Shown here piece after piece: positions 38,783-48,453 of a DNA stretch of 64,000 nt. This DNA is from PVC group bacterium (lineage in GTDB: Bacteria > Verrucomicrobiota > Kiritimatiellia > UBA8416): positions 44,193 to 108,192 of the forward strand of contig PXBF01000111.1 of assembly GCA_003567005.1 (NCBI GenBank). Direction: 5' to 3'. Within the stretch, counting starts at the first letter, position 1. Each line of letters opens with the position of its first letter. The position numbers and the translations under genes were made by a program. Below the pieces are notes generated by a model. It made no database searches and was not told the origin of the DNA. It worked only from the letters and a program-made list of their open reading frames with translations.

Positions 38783-39232
38783 ATGTGTACAGGCGGGATG
38801 AATCGGCGTTCTTTGTCTTCCAAGGCTGGTTTTACATTGTTGGAGATCTTGATTGCCATTGCTTTGCTGGCGGCGATTGCAGGCTTACTCGTTAGCAATC
38901 TGGACCGCATTCTTGGGGGCGGGCGTGAGGAAGTAGCCCGTTTATTTGTGCAAGAGACGCTGACGACGCCGTTGTTGTCGTATCGGATCAATATGGGGCA
39001 GTATCCAACAACAGAAGAAGGTTTAAATGCGTTGCTGACGCCTCCTTCTGAGGATACCACGAATTGGCGGGGACCTTACATAAAACAGTTAAACCCCGAT
39101 CCGTGGGGCAATCCCTACCAGTATCGCAGTCCCGGCGAACATAATCCGGATAGCTATGATCTGTGGTCGTGGGGGCCGGATGGTCGTGACAGCGACCAGA
39201 ATATCGGCAACTGGACGCTTACGAAAGAGTAA
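38783..39232 (+). CDS. gspG: Type II secretion major pseudopilin GspG
   Basis: AGFTLLEILIAIALLAAIAGLLV prepilin motif; WRGPYIKQLNPDPWGNPYQYRSPGEHNPDSYDLWSWGPDG. Confidence 0.92.
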   Translation: MCTGGMNRRSLSSKAGFTLLEILIAIALLAAIAGLLVSNLDRILGGGREEVARLFVQETLTTPLLSYRINMGQYPTTEEGLNALLTPPSEDTTNWRGPYIKQLNPDPWGNPYQYRSPGEHNPDSYDLWSWGPDGRDSDQNIGNWTLTKE

Positions 39233-39262
39233 TTTGATCCATAGGATGATCGGGGGGGATGC

Positions 39263-39766
39263 ATGAGCCGGAAATGTGGTTTCACGGCTGCTGAAGTGTT
39301 CATGGCTCTCTTTTTGCTGGTTGCCGTTGCCTCCATTGTGATTGTGCCTGTGCAGCGTCTGATGGGACAATTGGATGTAAGACCGATGGAGGTGTTGGTG
39401 CTGGCCGCAGTTCGTGATGCCCATTATGCGGCCCGCAGCAGCAATGATCCGGTGATGTTGGTGCATGTTGCGGAATCGAATGTCTTGCGCGTTGCAACGG
39501 ATAGCGGCATTACACTCTCCGAATATCCCTATGCGTCTGTAGACGGGGCAGAGGATGTGGAAGTCCGATTTCATCGTGTGTTGCCGGGGGATCCCGAGCG
39601 CGCAATCGGTTCTTACGAGTGGGAAACAGACCCCATCTTTACAGTGCCTTTTCATCCCAGTGGTGTATCCGTGCCGTTTGCCATGCATTTGCGGGAGGCG
39701 GGGAAAGTGTTGCGGTTGGTCCTCGATCCTTTTACCGTAGTACCTTTGGAACGGGAGGAGGACTGA
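39263..39766 (+). CDS. GspH-like minor pseudopilin
   Basis: CGFTAAEVFMALFLLVAVASIVIV prepilin motif; position after gspG. Confidence 0.7.
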   Translation: MSRKCGFTAAEVFMALFLLVAVASIVIVPVQRLMGQLDVRPMEVLVLAAVRDAHYAARSSNDPVMLVHVAESNVLRVATDSGITLSEYPYASVDGAEDVEVRFHRVLPGDPERAIGSYEWETDPIFTVPFHPSGVSVPFAMHLREAGKVLRLVLDPFTVVPLEREED

Positions 39767-40257
39767 TGCGTCGCGCTGGCTTTACATTGGCTGAGACGGT
39801 TGTTGCCCTGGCGTTGTTTGCGGCTGCGGCGGCAGTCTTTTGCCAGACGGCCCTACATGCCCGGATGGGGTTGAGTATTACGGGCACGCGTTTGGATCAT
39901 CAGGCCTATGTCGATGCGATACGCCATGAGTTGTTGCAGATCCTAGACCGTGCCGAGCTGGAGGCGGGAGGCGAGGTGCGGACACAGGCCCATTTACGCA
40001 AGGGGGAGTTCGAAAATGCCGGGTCTGGCGAACCGTCTATTGCACGCTGGCGTGCGGAAGTGTTGCCGACGGCGGTTCTGGATGTGCATGCGGTAACGGT
40101 GACGATTGAAATGCAGTTGGAAGACACAACCGGGGAAACCATTATTACATATTATGTATATCGACCGGATTGGTATGACGCGGGAGAGCGGGAAACGTTA
40201 TTGCAGGCCAAACGGGAAGCTTGGGAGAGAGATGTGCAAGGAAGGGCATCGTTGTGA
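39766..40257 (+). CDS. GspI-like minor pseudopilin
   Basis: AGFTLAETVVALALFAAAAAVF; TGATG overlap with the upstream gene. Confidence 0.75.
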   Translation: MRRAGFTLAETVVALALFAAAAAVFCQTALHARMGLSITGTRLDHQAYVDAIRHELLQILDRAELEAGGEVRTQAHLRKGEFENAGSGEPSIARWRAEVLPTAVLDVHAVTVTIEMQLEDTTGETIITYYVYRPDWYDAGERETLLQAKREAWERDVQGRASL

Positions 40258-40282
40258 GTGTAAAGGTCAGGATGGTTTTTGA

Positions 40283-40915
40283 ATGAATCAAAGGTCAGGC
40301 ATGACATTTTTGGAGGTGCTGCTGGCTATCCTGTTGCTGACTTTTATTCTGGGTACGGCTTCGCATGTGCTTTACGGGCTGGTGCATTTCTGGGATCAGA
40401 TCGAGGAGGAACCGGTTCTGGTGCAACATGCGGAGGGTGTAACAGGATTTTTGTCGTACCTGTTTGATCAGTCTGTTGATCTGGCCCGGGACCAGGCAGA
40501 TCGCCACTATGGCTGGCAGGCTCCGCCGAGGGGCAGTCAACCCACCTTTCATGTACGTTTGAGGAAAGGGCATCCCTTTTTTGTGACCGAGGTACGGCCA
40601 CAGCCGCGTGTTGATGCCTGGCTTGGCTTCGAGCCGGACGAGGGGTTATTTTTTCTATGGCATATTCCCCCGCGCCATACAAGCAGACGCGTCGTGATGC
40701 AGCGGACCATGCTTTCGCCATGGGTCCGTGATGTGGAACTAGGGGAGCTGGATATCGAACGCAATGCCTGGATCTATACATCCTTGCGCGAGGAAGCGGA
40801 TGAGGTGCGCCGGGAGCCACCGGGTGCTTTACGGATTCTATTTGAAAAGGATGGACAGGAAGTGATGCAGACGGTGCGGCTGCGCAAGCATGCGCGCAAT
40901 GTGCTGGTGTATTAG
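40283..40915 (+). CDS. GspJ-like minor pseudopilin
   Basis: SGMTFLEVLLAILLLTFILGTA prepilin motif; gene order. Confidence 0.75.
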   Translation: MNQRSGMTFLEVLLAILLLTFILGTASHVLYGLVHFWDQIEEEPVLVQHAEGVTGFLSYLFDQSVDLARDQADRHYGWQAPPRGSQPTFHVRLRKGHPFFVTEVRPQPRVDAWLGFEPDEGLFFLWHIPPRHTSRRVVMQRTMLSPWVRDVELGELDIERNAWIYTSLREEADEVRREPPGALRILFEKDGQEVMQTVRLRKHARNVLVY

Positions 40916-41002
40916 GGTGTCGGGTGTCGAGTGTGAGAGCATGAAGTTATAGGCAAGTTAGGGCACTTGGGCTGCCAAGATGATGTATGATGAAACTTGG
41001 GA

Positions 41003-41099
41003 ATTGAATATCCAATATCCAAGTCCAATTTCCAATTATCAAGTTAAGACTCCTGTATTTGGACATTGGACATTCCGTGTTGGATATTGATTATTGAAA
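41003..41099. repeat. Inverted CCAATATCCAA / TTGGACATTGG element between gspJ and gspK
   Basis: ttgaatatccaatatccaagtccaatttccaat ... atttggacattggacattccgtgttggatattgattattgaa. Confidence 0.8.
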
Positions 41100-41175
41100 T
41101 CGTCTAGTGGTGACGCTTTGGTAAGACCACATCATCTTGTATGTAAAAATGAAGTTACGGGTTAAGCGAGAGATT

Positions 41176-42279
41176 ATGAACGTAGTAGACGGCGATACAG
41201 TGAAACAAGCAGGGAAGGGGCGGCGTGCGGGGGGGGCGCTGTTGCTGGTGCTTGGGTTTATTATGCTGGGAAGCTGGATCGTGTTGCAGTTTATGGGGCG
41301 GGTAAAGTCGGAAATGGCCGTGCGTGGGAGAGGAGATGAAGCCGTCGTCGCCCGTAATCTTGCTTTTCAAGCTCTGGAAATTACGATTGGGGTTTTGGCA
41401 GAAATCCGTTTGCTCGATGATGGCTTGTATAATCCGGCACAAGGATGGGGGGACCCAATGGTATTTGCCGGTTCGGCCGCGCGGGGTGAAGATGATTTTG
41501 CGACGGGAGAGGAGCCGGCAGCCTATGGAGAGCAACTGGACGAGAGTGCAGCCATCCTGTTTCCCGAGGGTTTTGAGGTCGAGGTACGTATCAGGGATGA
41601 ATCGGGGCTTTTGCCTCTGAATCATACTTCGGAAGATCGCTGGAAGCATTTTTTCGAGCTGATGGAGTTCTCGGCTGATGATGCCCTTGTGCTCACGCAT
41701 AGTTTGCTGGATTGGATTGATCGCGATGATCGTCCACGATTACATGGTGCGGAGGCTGAGACCTACATGCTGCGGTCACCGCCTTACCGGCCTGCCAATG
41801 CACCGATAACGGATATACAGGATTTACTCCTGATCCAAGGCTTTGATCGTCTTTTTTTTGATGAAGTGGGCGTTCCTAATGACCGGTTTCGCACATTCGA
41901 GGATCATGTTTCTGTCTGGAGTGATGGCCCTGTCAATATGAACACAGCTCCGATATTGGTATTGCAGACACTGGCGGAGGATTTGAACTTCGAAGTTGAT
42001 CGTGTCGTGGATTTTCTGACCGGACCTGATGGAAAGCGAGGTACCTTCGTTGACAGAATTTTGCGTCCGGGGGTTGTCGAAGCCGATCTGCCTCGTGATA
42101 ATTCGGGTAATCTGCTGGATTTTCGTGCGGAAAGCCGATATCTAGAGGTTGATGTGCGTGTGTTTTATGGCACGACTACTTTCAGGTTAATGGCGCGTCT
42201 CGATTCAACAGAGTCGGATCCGGAAGATATATATCCGATGAAAATCGTGTATATACAAACTTGGGGTGGGAAATCTTGA
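41176..42279 (+). CDS. GspK-like minor pseudopilin
   Basis: RRAGGALLLVLGFIMLGSWIVLQF; SLLDWIDRDDRPRLHGAEAETY; PVNMNTAPILVLQTLAE. Confidence 0.85.
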   Translation: MNVVDGDTVKQAGKGRRAGGALLLVLGFIMLGSWIVLQFMGRVKSEMAVRGRGDEAVVARNLAFQALEITIGVLAEIRLLDDGLYNPAQGWGDPMVFAGSAARGEDDFATGEEPAAYGEQLDESAAILFPEGFEVEVRIRDESGLLPLNHTSEDRWKHFFELMEFSADDALVLTHSLLDWIDRDDRPRLHGAEAETYMLRSPPYRPANAPITDIQDLLLIQGFDRLFFDEVGVPNDRFRTFEDHVSVWSDGPVNMNTAPILVLQTLAEDLNFEVDRVVDFLTGPDGKRGTFVDRILRPGVVEADLPRDNSGNLLDFRAESRYLEVDVRVFYGTTTFRLMARLDSTESDPEDIYPMKIVYIQTWGGKS

Positions 42280-43544
42280 GTATTCGTTCTACATCGGATA
42301 ATAGGCTAGAGGAGCCAACAGCCCGTGACGCCGCTACTGAAGATACAGTCGCAGCACATGGCGCGGGGGGTGGGTTGTCGATTGCACCTGTTTCCGACGT
42401 GATGAACGGCGTGCGTTTGGTCTCGTCGGCTCGTTTCGTGACTGATGCGCTTGTGGTTCCTGCTGGTGTTACGCAGCGGGATCTACCCGGTTTTGTCGAG
42501 GGAGAAATTGAGTATGTATCGATGTTCCCGATAGAAGCTGTGGCTTGGGGTTACCTGACGGAGAAAGGTAAGGGGCAGAGTGCGGTGCTGGCCTATGCCG
42601 CATTGCGCGAGCAGGTGCATGCCGCAGAAGATGAGAACCTGCATGCCGTGCTGCCTGCTTTTAGCTGCCTGTGCGGACTTAACTGGAAGTGCACGACCTG
42701 GGTCTTTTTGCTGGAACCTGATTGTTTGACTCTTGTGCGTTTTCCCGCACGCAAGAGCTGTCCGGATTACGTGCGGAGTTGTTTTTTGCCCCAGGATTGT
42801 ACGGATGAGCTGGTGTGGGCCTTGCGGACATCCATGCTGGAGGCGGCACCGCGAACCGATGACGAGGCCGTGGCTGATGGCGTAGTTCGTTGTGTGGGGA
42901 TCGCGTGCAGGGTGAACCGCTCGATCACATTCGAGTTGCAGCAGCAAGCTGTTCCCGGAGAGGCATGGAATACGTGGAAGCGTGGATATTTGACATCAGC
43001 GGCTGCGCTGATCGCTGCCGACGTGCGTGATGCCGATTTTCTGGATCAAGAGCGCAACCGGCGCAGAGCGCTGCGACGGTTACGGATCTGTATACAGGGC
43101 GTATTCATATTGGCGATTTTGCTGGGAGCCGCGCATGTGAGGTATCTGTTGTTGCTCCGTGCGCTGTCCGAGAGCATGCGGCAAGTGGAGGCTCGCAGGA
43201 GTATCGTGGCAGATCTGGAGGAGAAGGAAGCGATGATTCAGTCCACGGCACGATTGGTGGCCTCCCCGATGGAGGCGTTTGATTGGCTGATGGCGATGAA
43301 TGATCTGCGGGCAGATACCGTTTCGTTTGCTTCCACGAGTTTTTCGCGTGATGGAACCATCGGCGTTTCGGGAGAAGCTCCGAGCGTCGCCATCGTGAAT
43401 CAATATGTCCAGTCGTTGCGAGGTGCGGGCCAGTATGCTTCGGTCGAGGTTCGTGATATGCAGAGTACCCAGCGCGGTGTCAATTTTACATTGGCCGTGC
43501 AGGTAGCACCAGGGGCCCGGTTTGCGGAAGGTGGTGCGGAATGA
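42276..43544 (+). CDS. GspL/PilM-PilN-like protein
   Basis: Position between K and M; single TM (LRRLRICIQGVFILAILLGAAHVRYLLLL) followed by coiled coil and ferredoxin-like region; TTG start with TTGA overlap inferred. Confidence 0.65.
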   Translation: MSIRSTSDNRLEEPTARDAATEDTVAAHGAGGGLSIAPVSDVMNGVRLVSSARFVTDALVVPAGVTQRDLPGFVEGEIEYVSMFPIEAVAWGYLTEKGKGQSAVLAYAALREQVHAAEDENLHAVLPAFSCLCGLNWKCTTWVFLLEPDCLTLVRFPARKSCPDYVRSCFLPQDCTDELVWALRTSMLEAAPRTDDEAVADGVVRCVGIACRVNRSITFELQQQAVPGEAWNTWKRGYLTSAAALIAADVRDADFLDQERNRRRALRRLRICIQGVFILAILLGAAHVRYLLLLRALSESMRQVEARRSIVADLEEKEAMIQSTARLVASPMEAFDWLMAMNDLRADTVSFASTSFSRDGTIGVSGEAPSVAIVNQYVQSLRGAGQYASVEVRDMQSTQRGVNFTLAVQVAPGARFAEGGAE

Positions 43545-44164
43545 CTTTGTCCAGCGTGCTTTCCCGTATGACCCCGCGTGAATCTACGATGCTGAGCGCA
43601 CTGGTTTGCGTTGGGCTGCTGATGTGGGGCAGTTATCTCTGGAGGCTGCATGATGAACTTGCGCCTATGCGACAGCAGACCGAGAGTGAATGGCGACAGC
43701 AGGAGGCTTGGCTGGCAAATGCCTTGGATATCGAGCAACGTCTTGAAAAGGAGCTGGCGCAAATCAATATGGCATCTACGCTGGATGCATCGCGTCTGGT
43801 AGCATTGATGGATAGGTTGGCCCGGCAGCGTAGACTGACGTATGAATTAAGTCCTGTAACCACGACGGAGGTGGATCTGTTCCGGCGGCATACCCTGCGG
43901 GTGGGGCTGCAAAATGCGGGTCTGGCAGATTTGATTCGTTTGGAACGCCAGATCCGTGCCCACTATCCCTATGTGACATTGGAAGAATTGTCGCTGACAG
44001 CGAACCGTTCGGATCCTCGATGGTTACGGGCTCGCCTGGTGGTTGCCGCCTACGAGTCACGTTTCGCTCCACCACGGGACCCGGTTGAAATTGAAGTATT
44101 TGATGATTCAATTGACGATACAAATGCGCTGGATGATGCGCTAGATAGTGAGGAAGAACCGTGA
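43541..44164 (+). CDS. GspM-like protein
   Basis: RESTMLSALVCVGLLMWGSYLW TM segment plus coiled coil; ATGA overlap with the upstream gene. Confidence 0.65.
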   Translation: MTLSSVLSRMTPRESTMLSALVCVGLLMWGSYLWRLHDELAPMRQQTESEWRQQEAWLANALDIEQRLEKELAQINMASTLDASRLVALMDRLARQRRLTYELSPVTTTEVDLFRRHTLRVGLQNAGLADLIRLERQIRAHYPYVTLEELSLTANRSDPRWLRARLVVAAYESRFAPPRDPVEIEVFDDSIDDTNALDDALDSEEEP

Positions 44165-47100
44165 ATAAGACAAAAAAAAGCCGGTTGTATGCTGTGATGA
44201 GGTTCGTCTTGGCTGCATCTTTATGCAGTTTGATGGTCGTCCAGGCACAAGCTGATAAGGAACAAGAGGGTTCTGAACCGATGCTGTCGATCGTTTGCAC
44301 GCCTGTGCAAGAGTTGGCAGTTGATGATGAAGTGGGCCCGATTGTGATGACGCGTATGGCTTTGCCGCACGTCTTGAATTTGCTGCAAACATTCAGCGGG
44401 CGCACGATCATCCCGGGGTCGGGGCTTCCTTCGTTACAGTTGACGTTTCGTACGCAGGATCCTTTGCGGCGAGATGAGGCTATACTGGCGATCGAAACGT
44501 TGTTGCGCTTGAATGGGGTAATTCTGATCAAAGGTGACGCCGGTTTTGTGGAGGCACGCCCGTTGTCGCAGGCCCTCACATCGGGGCCAGTGCTGCTGGA
44601 TGTCGATCAGCCTGGCGAAATAGACGGGCAGCAGATCTATGGGCGCGTGTTTGATTTGAAGCATGTAGCATCAAGAGACGTCTTCCAGCAGGTGCGGGGT
44701 ATGCTTTCTCCGGGAGGACTTTCGAGCATTGCCAATTTGACCTGGCGCGATGCTATTATGGTGTTTGATACACGGCGAAATCTGGAAACCATAGCGCGTG
44801 TTGTTGAAATGCTGGATCAACCGGTGGATCGGCAAGCTGACGTATTTGTCGTGCCTGCACAGAATAGTACGGTGCAGAATCTGCATCAGGCTTTGCAGCA
44901 TGCGCAACGGCATCAGGCAAACCCTGCGCTTAATCGCGCCAGCTTTCAGATTAACCGTCAAGCCAACCATCTTGTCGTGGTGGCCCCGCGCGAGCACCGT
45001 GCCTACATTGAAGAGCTCGCCGCGCTTTTGGATGCCGACATAGCTCCCATGACGACGAGTCGCGTCATCCCCGTGCAATATGGAAATATCCGATCCTTGT
45101 ATAATATCATGAACGGGATCGTACGGCACCAGCAACGCGCGTGGCAGCGCTCTGGAATACGGTCGCATGATCCTGCCAGGATAGAAATGGATGTACGGGT
45201 TGGGGATGGTGTCGGCACCGATGGGGTGACTACTGCACCTGAGGGAGAGGGCGTTACCATCGCCGTGCCGGAACCTGTCTCAGCGAGCGAGGTTGTGACT
45301 GAATTGCAGCAGATTGCGCAGGATTTGCAGTTCAGTCCCTACATGAGCATCTGGCTGGACTTGGCTAACAATGCGATTGTTGCCTATGGTACCCATGCAG
45401 ATATTGCCAGAGCCGAAGCTTTGATTGCCGATCTGGATCGCGAGACGGCACCTTTATTGATCAGTGAAGTGATCCGATTGAACCATGCATTTGCCCCCAC
45501 GATTGGCAACTTGATTTCGCGTATGGTGCAGACGCAGCGTAACATTTTCCGGCAGGAACAATTGGGGCGTACCGACAGTCGGCGTCTGGCTGACGAGATG
45601 CATGGTGCCGACGTGGCCGCCGAGGCGGAGGCTGCATTTGATTTCAGCCCGTTTATGACGATCTTCACGGAACAATCAGGGAATTCGTTGATTGTGTATG
45701 GTACCCGTGCCGATCTCGATAAAATCAAGCCCTTGATCGAACAGTTGGATCGAGAGTACGCACCGGTTACGTCCGGCAAGACGATTACCATCCAGCACAC
45801 GCAAGCGACATCGGTCGCGGCAACCTTGCAGAGAATCATATCTCTGCAGCAATTGGCGTTCAGGCGTCAGGGGATACGCGCGGATGTGAGGCGAACGCAG
45901 GATGGCATAGACGGCCCGATGGCAGCCGATGCTGAGAGCAGTTTTGAATTCACGCCCTATGCCCTGGTCCATGCGGACAGGACGACAAACGCCATATTCC
46001 TCTATGGCACGTTACAGGATCTCATGCGGATGGAAGCGCTGGTGGCAGAGCTCGACCGGGAGACGGCCCCGATTACTAGCAGCCAGATGTTTTATTTGCG
46101 ACATGCGGGGGCGGATGCCCTCAGCCGTTTGCTATCTTCGCTTGTCTGGTCGCAGCGGCGCACATTCCAGCAGTTGGGCTTGCGCCACACTACGGATACC
46201 GACGAGCAATCGGCAGAGATGCAGGTCGAGCAGGAGATGGGCTTTGCGTTCAGCGATTTTGCCGTGGTAATCGCTGACCGCCGCAGCAATGGAATACTCG
46301 TGTATGGAACCGACGGCGATATCCGCAGGATCGCGCAAGTGATCGAAAAGGCGGATGTGGCGGTAGAGCCGATCACGATGAGCCGCATCATTCCCCTGCG
46401 TCATGCAGATGCCAACCATGTTTCCCGTGTCCTGCAGATTATCATTACCGGGCAGCGGCGTGCGTTACAGCGGTATGGATCGGAGGGACTGGACACACGC
46501 ACGGGCGCAGAACGGGAACCGTCCCCGCCATTAGCGGAAGGAGACCCGGCATTGCAGTTCAGTCCGTTTCTCTCGGTCGTTCCCGATGCGCGGAACAATG
46601 CCTTGATCGTGTATGGTACGCATGCGGATGTGGAACATGTGAATCGGCTTGCCGGGGAAATTGATGTGGAGGTTGCGCCTCTCACCGTAAGCGAGGTGTT
46701 CATTCTGCAGCATGCACAAGCGTCGCAGATTGCAGGGATGTTGATGGGGATTATCAATAATCAGCGCCGGGCAATGGCAGTGGTTCAATCGCAGTTCCGG
46801 GCGGTGCAATTTCGGACGGGGCAGGATGCGGAGGAGCAGGATGGCACCGCTATGGATACGCTTTTTGATCCGGGCAAGGCCATGCAATTCAGCCCGTATG
46901 TCTCGGTTGTAGCCAATCCTCGCAATAACTCGCTTTTAGGATACGGAACGGCGGCAGACATGGAGCAATTGCGACAATTGGTATCCAGCACGGACATCGA
47001 GGTGGCACCAAGGACGCAGAGCCGTGTCTTTGTCATCCGGCATGGTGATGCAAATGATATCCTGCGCACCTTGACTCCCTTGATCCAGGCACAGCAGCGG

Positions 47101-48453
47101 GTGCGAGAGCGGGAAGCCACGTTAAGGCGTTTCTTCGGGCAACAGCGTGATGCGGATGAAAATCGTGGGGATATGGATGCAGAGGAAGAAGATGCAGGAA
47201 GTACTTTCGATACGCTCGAATATCTGGGAGTAGATCTGGATCGAGATCTGCAGTTCAGTCCGTATATTACGTTAACGGCCGACACACGGGCCAATACGGT
47301 TATCGCTTACGGAACGGCGTTTGATCTGGAGCAAGTCGATTACCTTGTAGGCCAGATTGACCGGGTCTTGCCGCAAGTGCGCATCGAGGTTGTGATCGCA
47401 GAAGTATCTCTTTCAGAGGGACAGGTTTCGGGATTGAACTCATTCGGGTTTTCTTATGACAATCCTTTCGATTTCCAGGCGGGGGGGGGCATTGTTGCGG
47501 CAGGGCAGGGAGGCATTACTGCGGCTGCGGGCGCAGATGGCGATGATGCGCCGGCATCCGGCGCAGGTTCTGAACAATCGTTTATTGGCAGAGGAGGCTT
47601 GATTGCAACAGGCCCACAATTAGATAGTAGTGGTGCGGCATTGGATATGGGAATCACCGTCGACCCTTTTAGTATGCGTACGGTATTCCGTGTGGCACGC
47701 GAGGACCGCAATGTGCGGATTCTCTCAGCCCCCAGTATTACCACGACACACAATCGTCCCGCGCATATTAATGTTGGCGAAGCGCGGCCGATCATTACCA
47801 GCTCTACCGCGACGCTGGATCGGAGTCTGGCAACACGATCGGAGATCGAGTACCGCGATATCGGCATCAAGTTGACAGTTAGGCCACTGATTAGCGAGCA
47901 TGGCGTGATACAGTTGGATATCGAGCAGGTGGTTGAAACTGTGGTGGACACGCAGACAATCGACAACAACATTCAGCCTATCATTGGAACGCGCCGTGCC
48001 AACTCGTTTGTGAGTGTCCATGATCAGCAGATTCTGGTGATGGGAGGGCTGCAATCCGTGGAAACGACGCTATCAGAAGGACGCGTGTTTCTGTTGGGGG
48101 ATATTCCGATACTCGGATATCTGTTCCGTCCCAGAAGACGTATCTCCACCGTCCGCGAGTTGATCATATTCATTCGTCCGGAGCTTGTACAGAGCCAGCC
48201 GATACAGGAGGCTTTTCACGCAGATCCCGCGCAACGCCGTGCTGCTGAAGCCGAAGTGTTGCGATATTACGAATCCGGCGCATTCGAGACGGATCCGCGG
48301 GGCATACGACAGCCTGAACGAACGCGGTTACAGCGATTGTTTGGATTAGGGAAAGAAAAGGACGAAAGCACAGCAACGGAGTATAACGTGGAGTTCCCGC
48401 AACGCCCGGAGGGCGATGAAGACTTACCCATTACCAGCGAGGAGGAAGAGTGA
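44161..48453 (+). CDS. gspD: Giant GspD-family secretin (1430 aa) with tandem N-domain-like repeats
   Basis: C-terminal secretin domain (PQVRIEVVIAEVSLSEG, VRILSAPSITTTHNRPAHINVGEARPIITSS, IGIKLTVRPLISEHGVIQLDIEQVVE, ILVMGGLQS); GTG start with GTGA overlap. Confidence 0.92.
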   Translation: MNKTKKSRLYAVMRFVLAASLCSLMVVQAQADKEQEGSEPMLSIVCTPVQELAVDDEVGPIVMTRMALPHVLNLLQTFSGRTIIPGSGLPSLQLTFRTQDPLRRDEAILAIETLLRLNGVILIKGDAGFVEARPLSQALTSGPVLLDVDQPGEIDGQQIYGRVFDLKHVASRDVFQQVRGMLSPGGLSSIANLTWRDAIMVFDTRRNLETIARVVEMLDQPVDRQADVFVVPAQNSTVQNLHQALQHAQRHQANPALNRASFQINRQANHLVVVAPREHRAYIEELAALLDADIAPMTTSRVIPVQYGNIRSLYNIMNGIVRHQQRAWQRSGIRSHDPARIEMDVRVGDGVGTDGVTTAPEGEGVTIAVPEPVSASEVVTELQQIAQDLQFSPYMSIWLDLANNAIVAYGTHADIARAEALIADLDRETAPLLISEVIRLNHAFAPTIGNLISRMVQTQRNIFRQEQLGRTDSRRLADEMHGADVAAEAEAAFDFSPFMTIFTEQSGNSLIVYGTRADLDKIKPLIEQLDREYAPVTSGKTITIQHTQATSVAATLQRIISLQQLAFRRQGIRADVRRTQDGIDGPMAADAESSFEFTPYALVHADRTTNAIFLYGTLQDLMRMEALVAELDRETAPITSSQMFYLRHAGADALSRLLSSLVWSQRRTFQQLGLRHTTDTDEQSAEMQVEQEMGFAFSDFAVVIADRRSNGILVYGTDGDIRRIAQVIEKADVAVEPITMSRIIPLRHADANHVSRVLQIIITGQRRALQRYGSEGLDTRTGAEREPSPPLAEGDPALQFSPFLSVVPDARNNALIVYGTHADVEHVNRLAGEIDVEVAPLTVSEVFILQHAQASQIAGMLMGIINNQRRAMAVVQSQFRAVQFRTGQDAEEQDGTAMDTLFDPGKAMQFSPYVSVVANPRNNSLLGYGTAADMEQLRQLVSSTDIEVAPRTQSRVFVIRHGDANDILRTLTPLIQAQQRVREREATLRRFFGQQRDADENRGDMDAEEEDAGSTFDTLEYLGVDLDRDLQFSPYITLTADTRANTVIAYGTAFDLEQVDYLVGQIDRVLPQVRIEVVIAEVSLSEGQVSGLNSFGFSYDNPFDFQAGGGIVAAGQGGITAAAGADGDDAPASGAGSEQSFIGRGGLIATGPQLDSSGAALDMGITVDPFSMRTVFRVAREDRNVRILSAPSITTTHNRPAHINVGEARPIITSSTATLDRSLATRSEIEYRDIGIKLTVRPLISEHGVIQLDIEQVVETVVDTQTIDNNIQPIIGTRRANSFVSVHDQQILVMGGLQSVETTLSEGRVFLLGDIPILGYLFRPRRRISTVRELIIFIRPELVQSQPIQEAFHADPAQRRAAEAEVLRYYESGAFETDPRGIRQPERTRLQRLFGLGKEKDESTATEYNVEFPQRPEGDEDLPITSEEEE
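45058..47370 (+). repeat. Seven tandem protein-level repeats within the secretin
   Basis: Module starts near 45058, 45463, 45772, 46081, 46381, 46690 and 47020, each S/G-xxxxxxxHAxA...Q-R ... FSP-[YF] ... YGT-xxD. Confidence 0.88.

Noticed and set aside
43776-44579. 267-aa minus-strand ORF spanning the gspM/gspD junction
   Set aside because: Antisense to two overlapping operon genes; low-complexity translation
45058-47370. Secretin repeats as a possible assembly artefact from collapsed or duplicated sequence
   Set aside because: Copies are clearly diverged at nucleotide and protein level and vary in spacing, so they look like real ancient repeats
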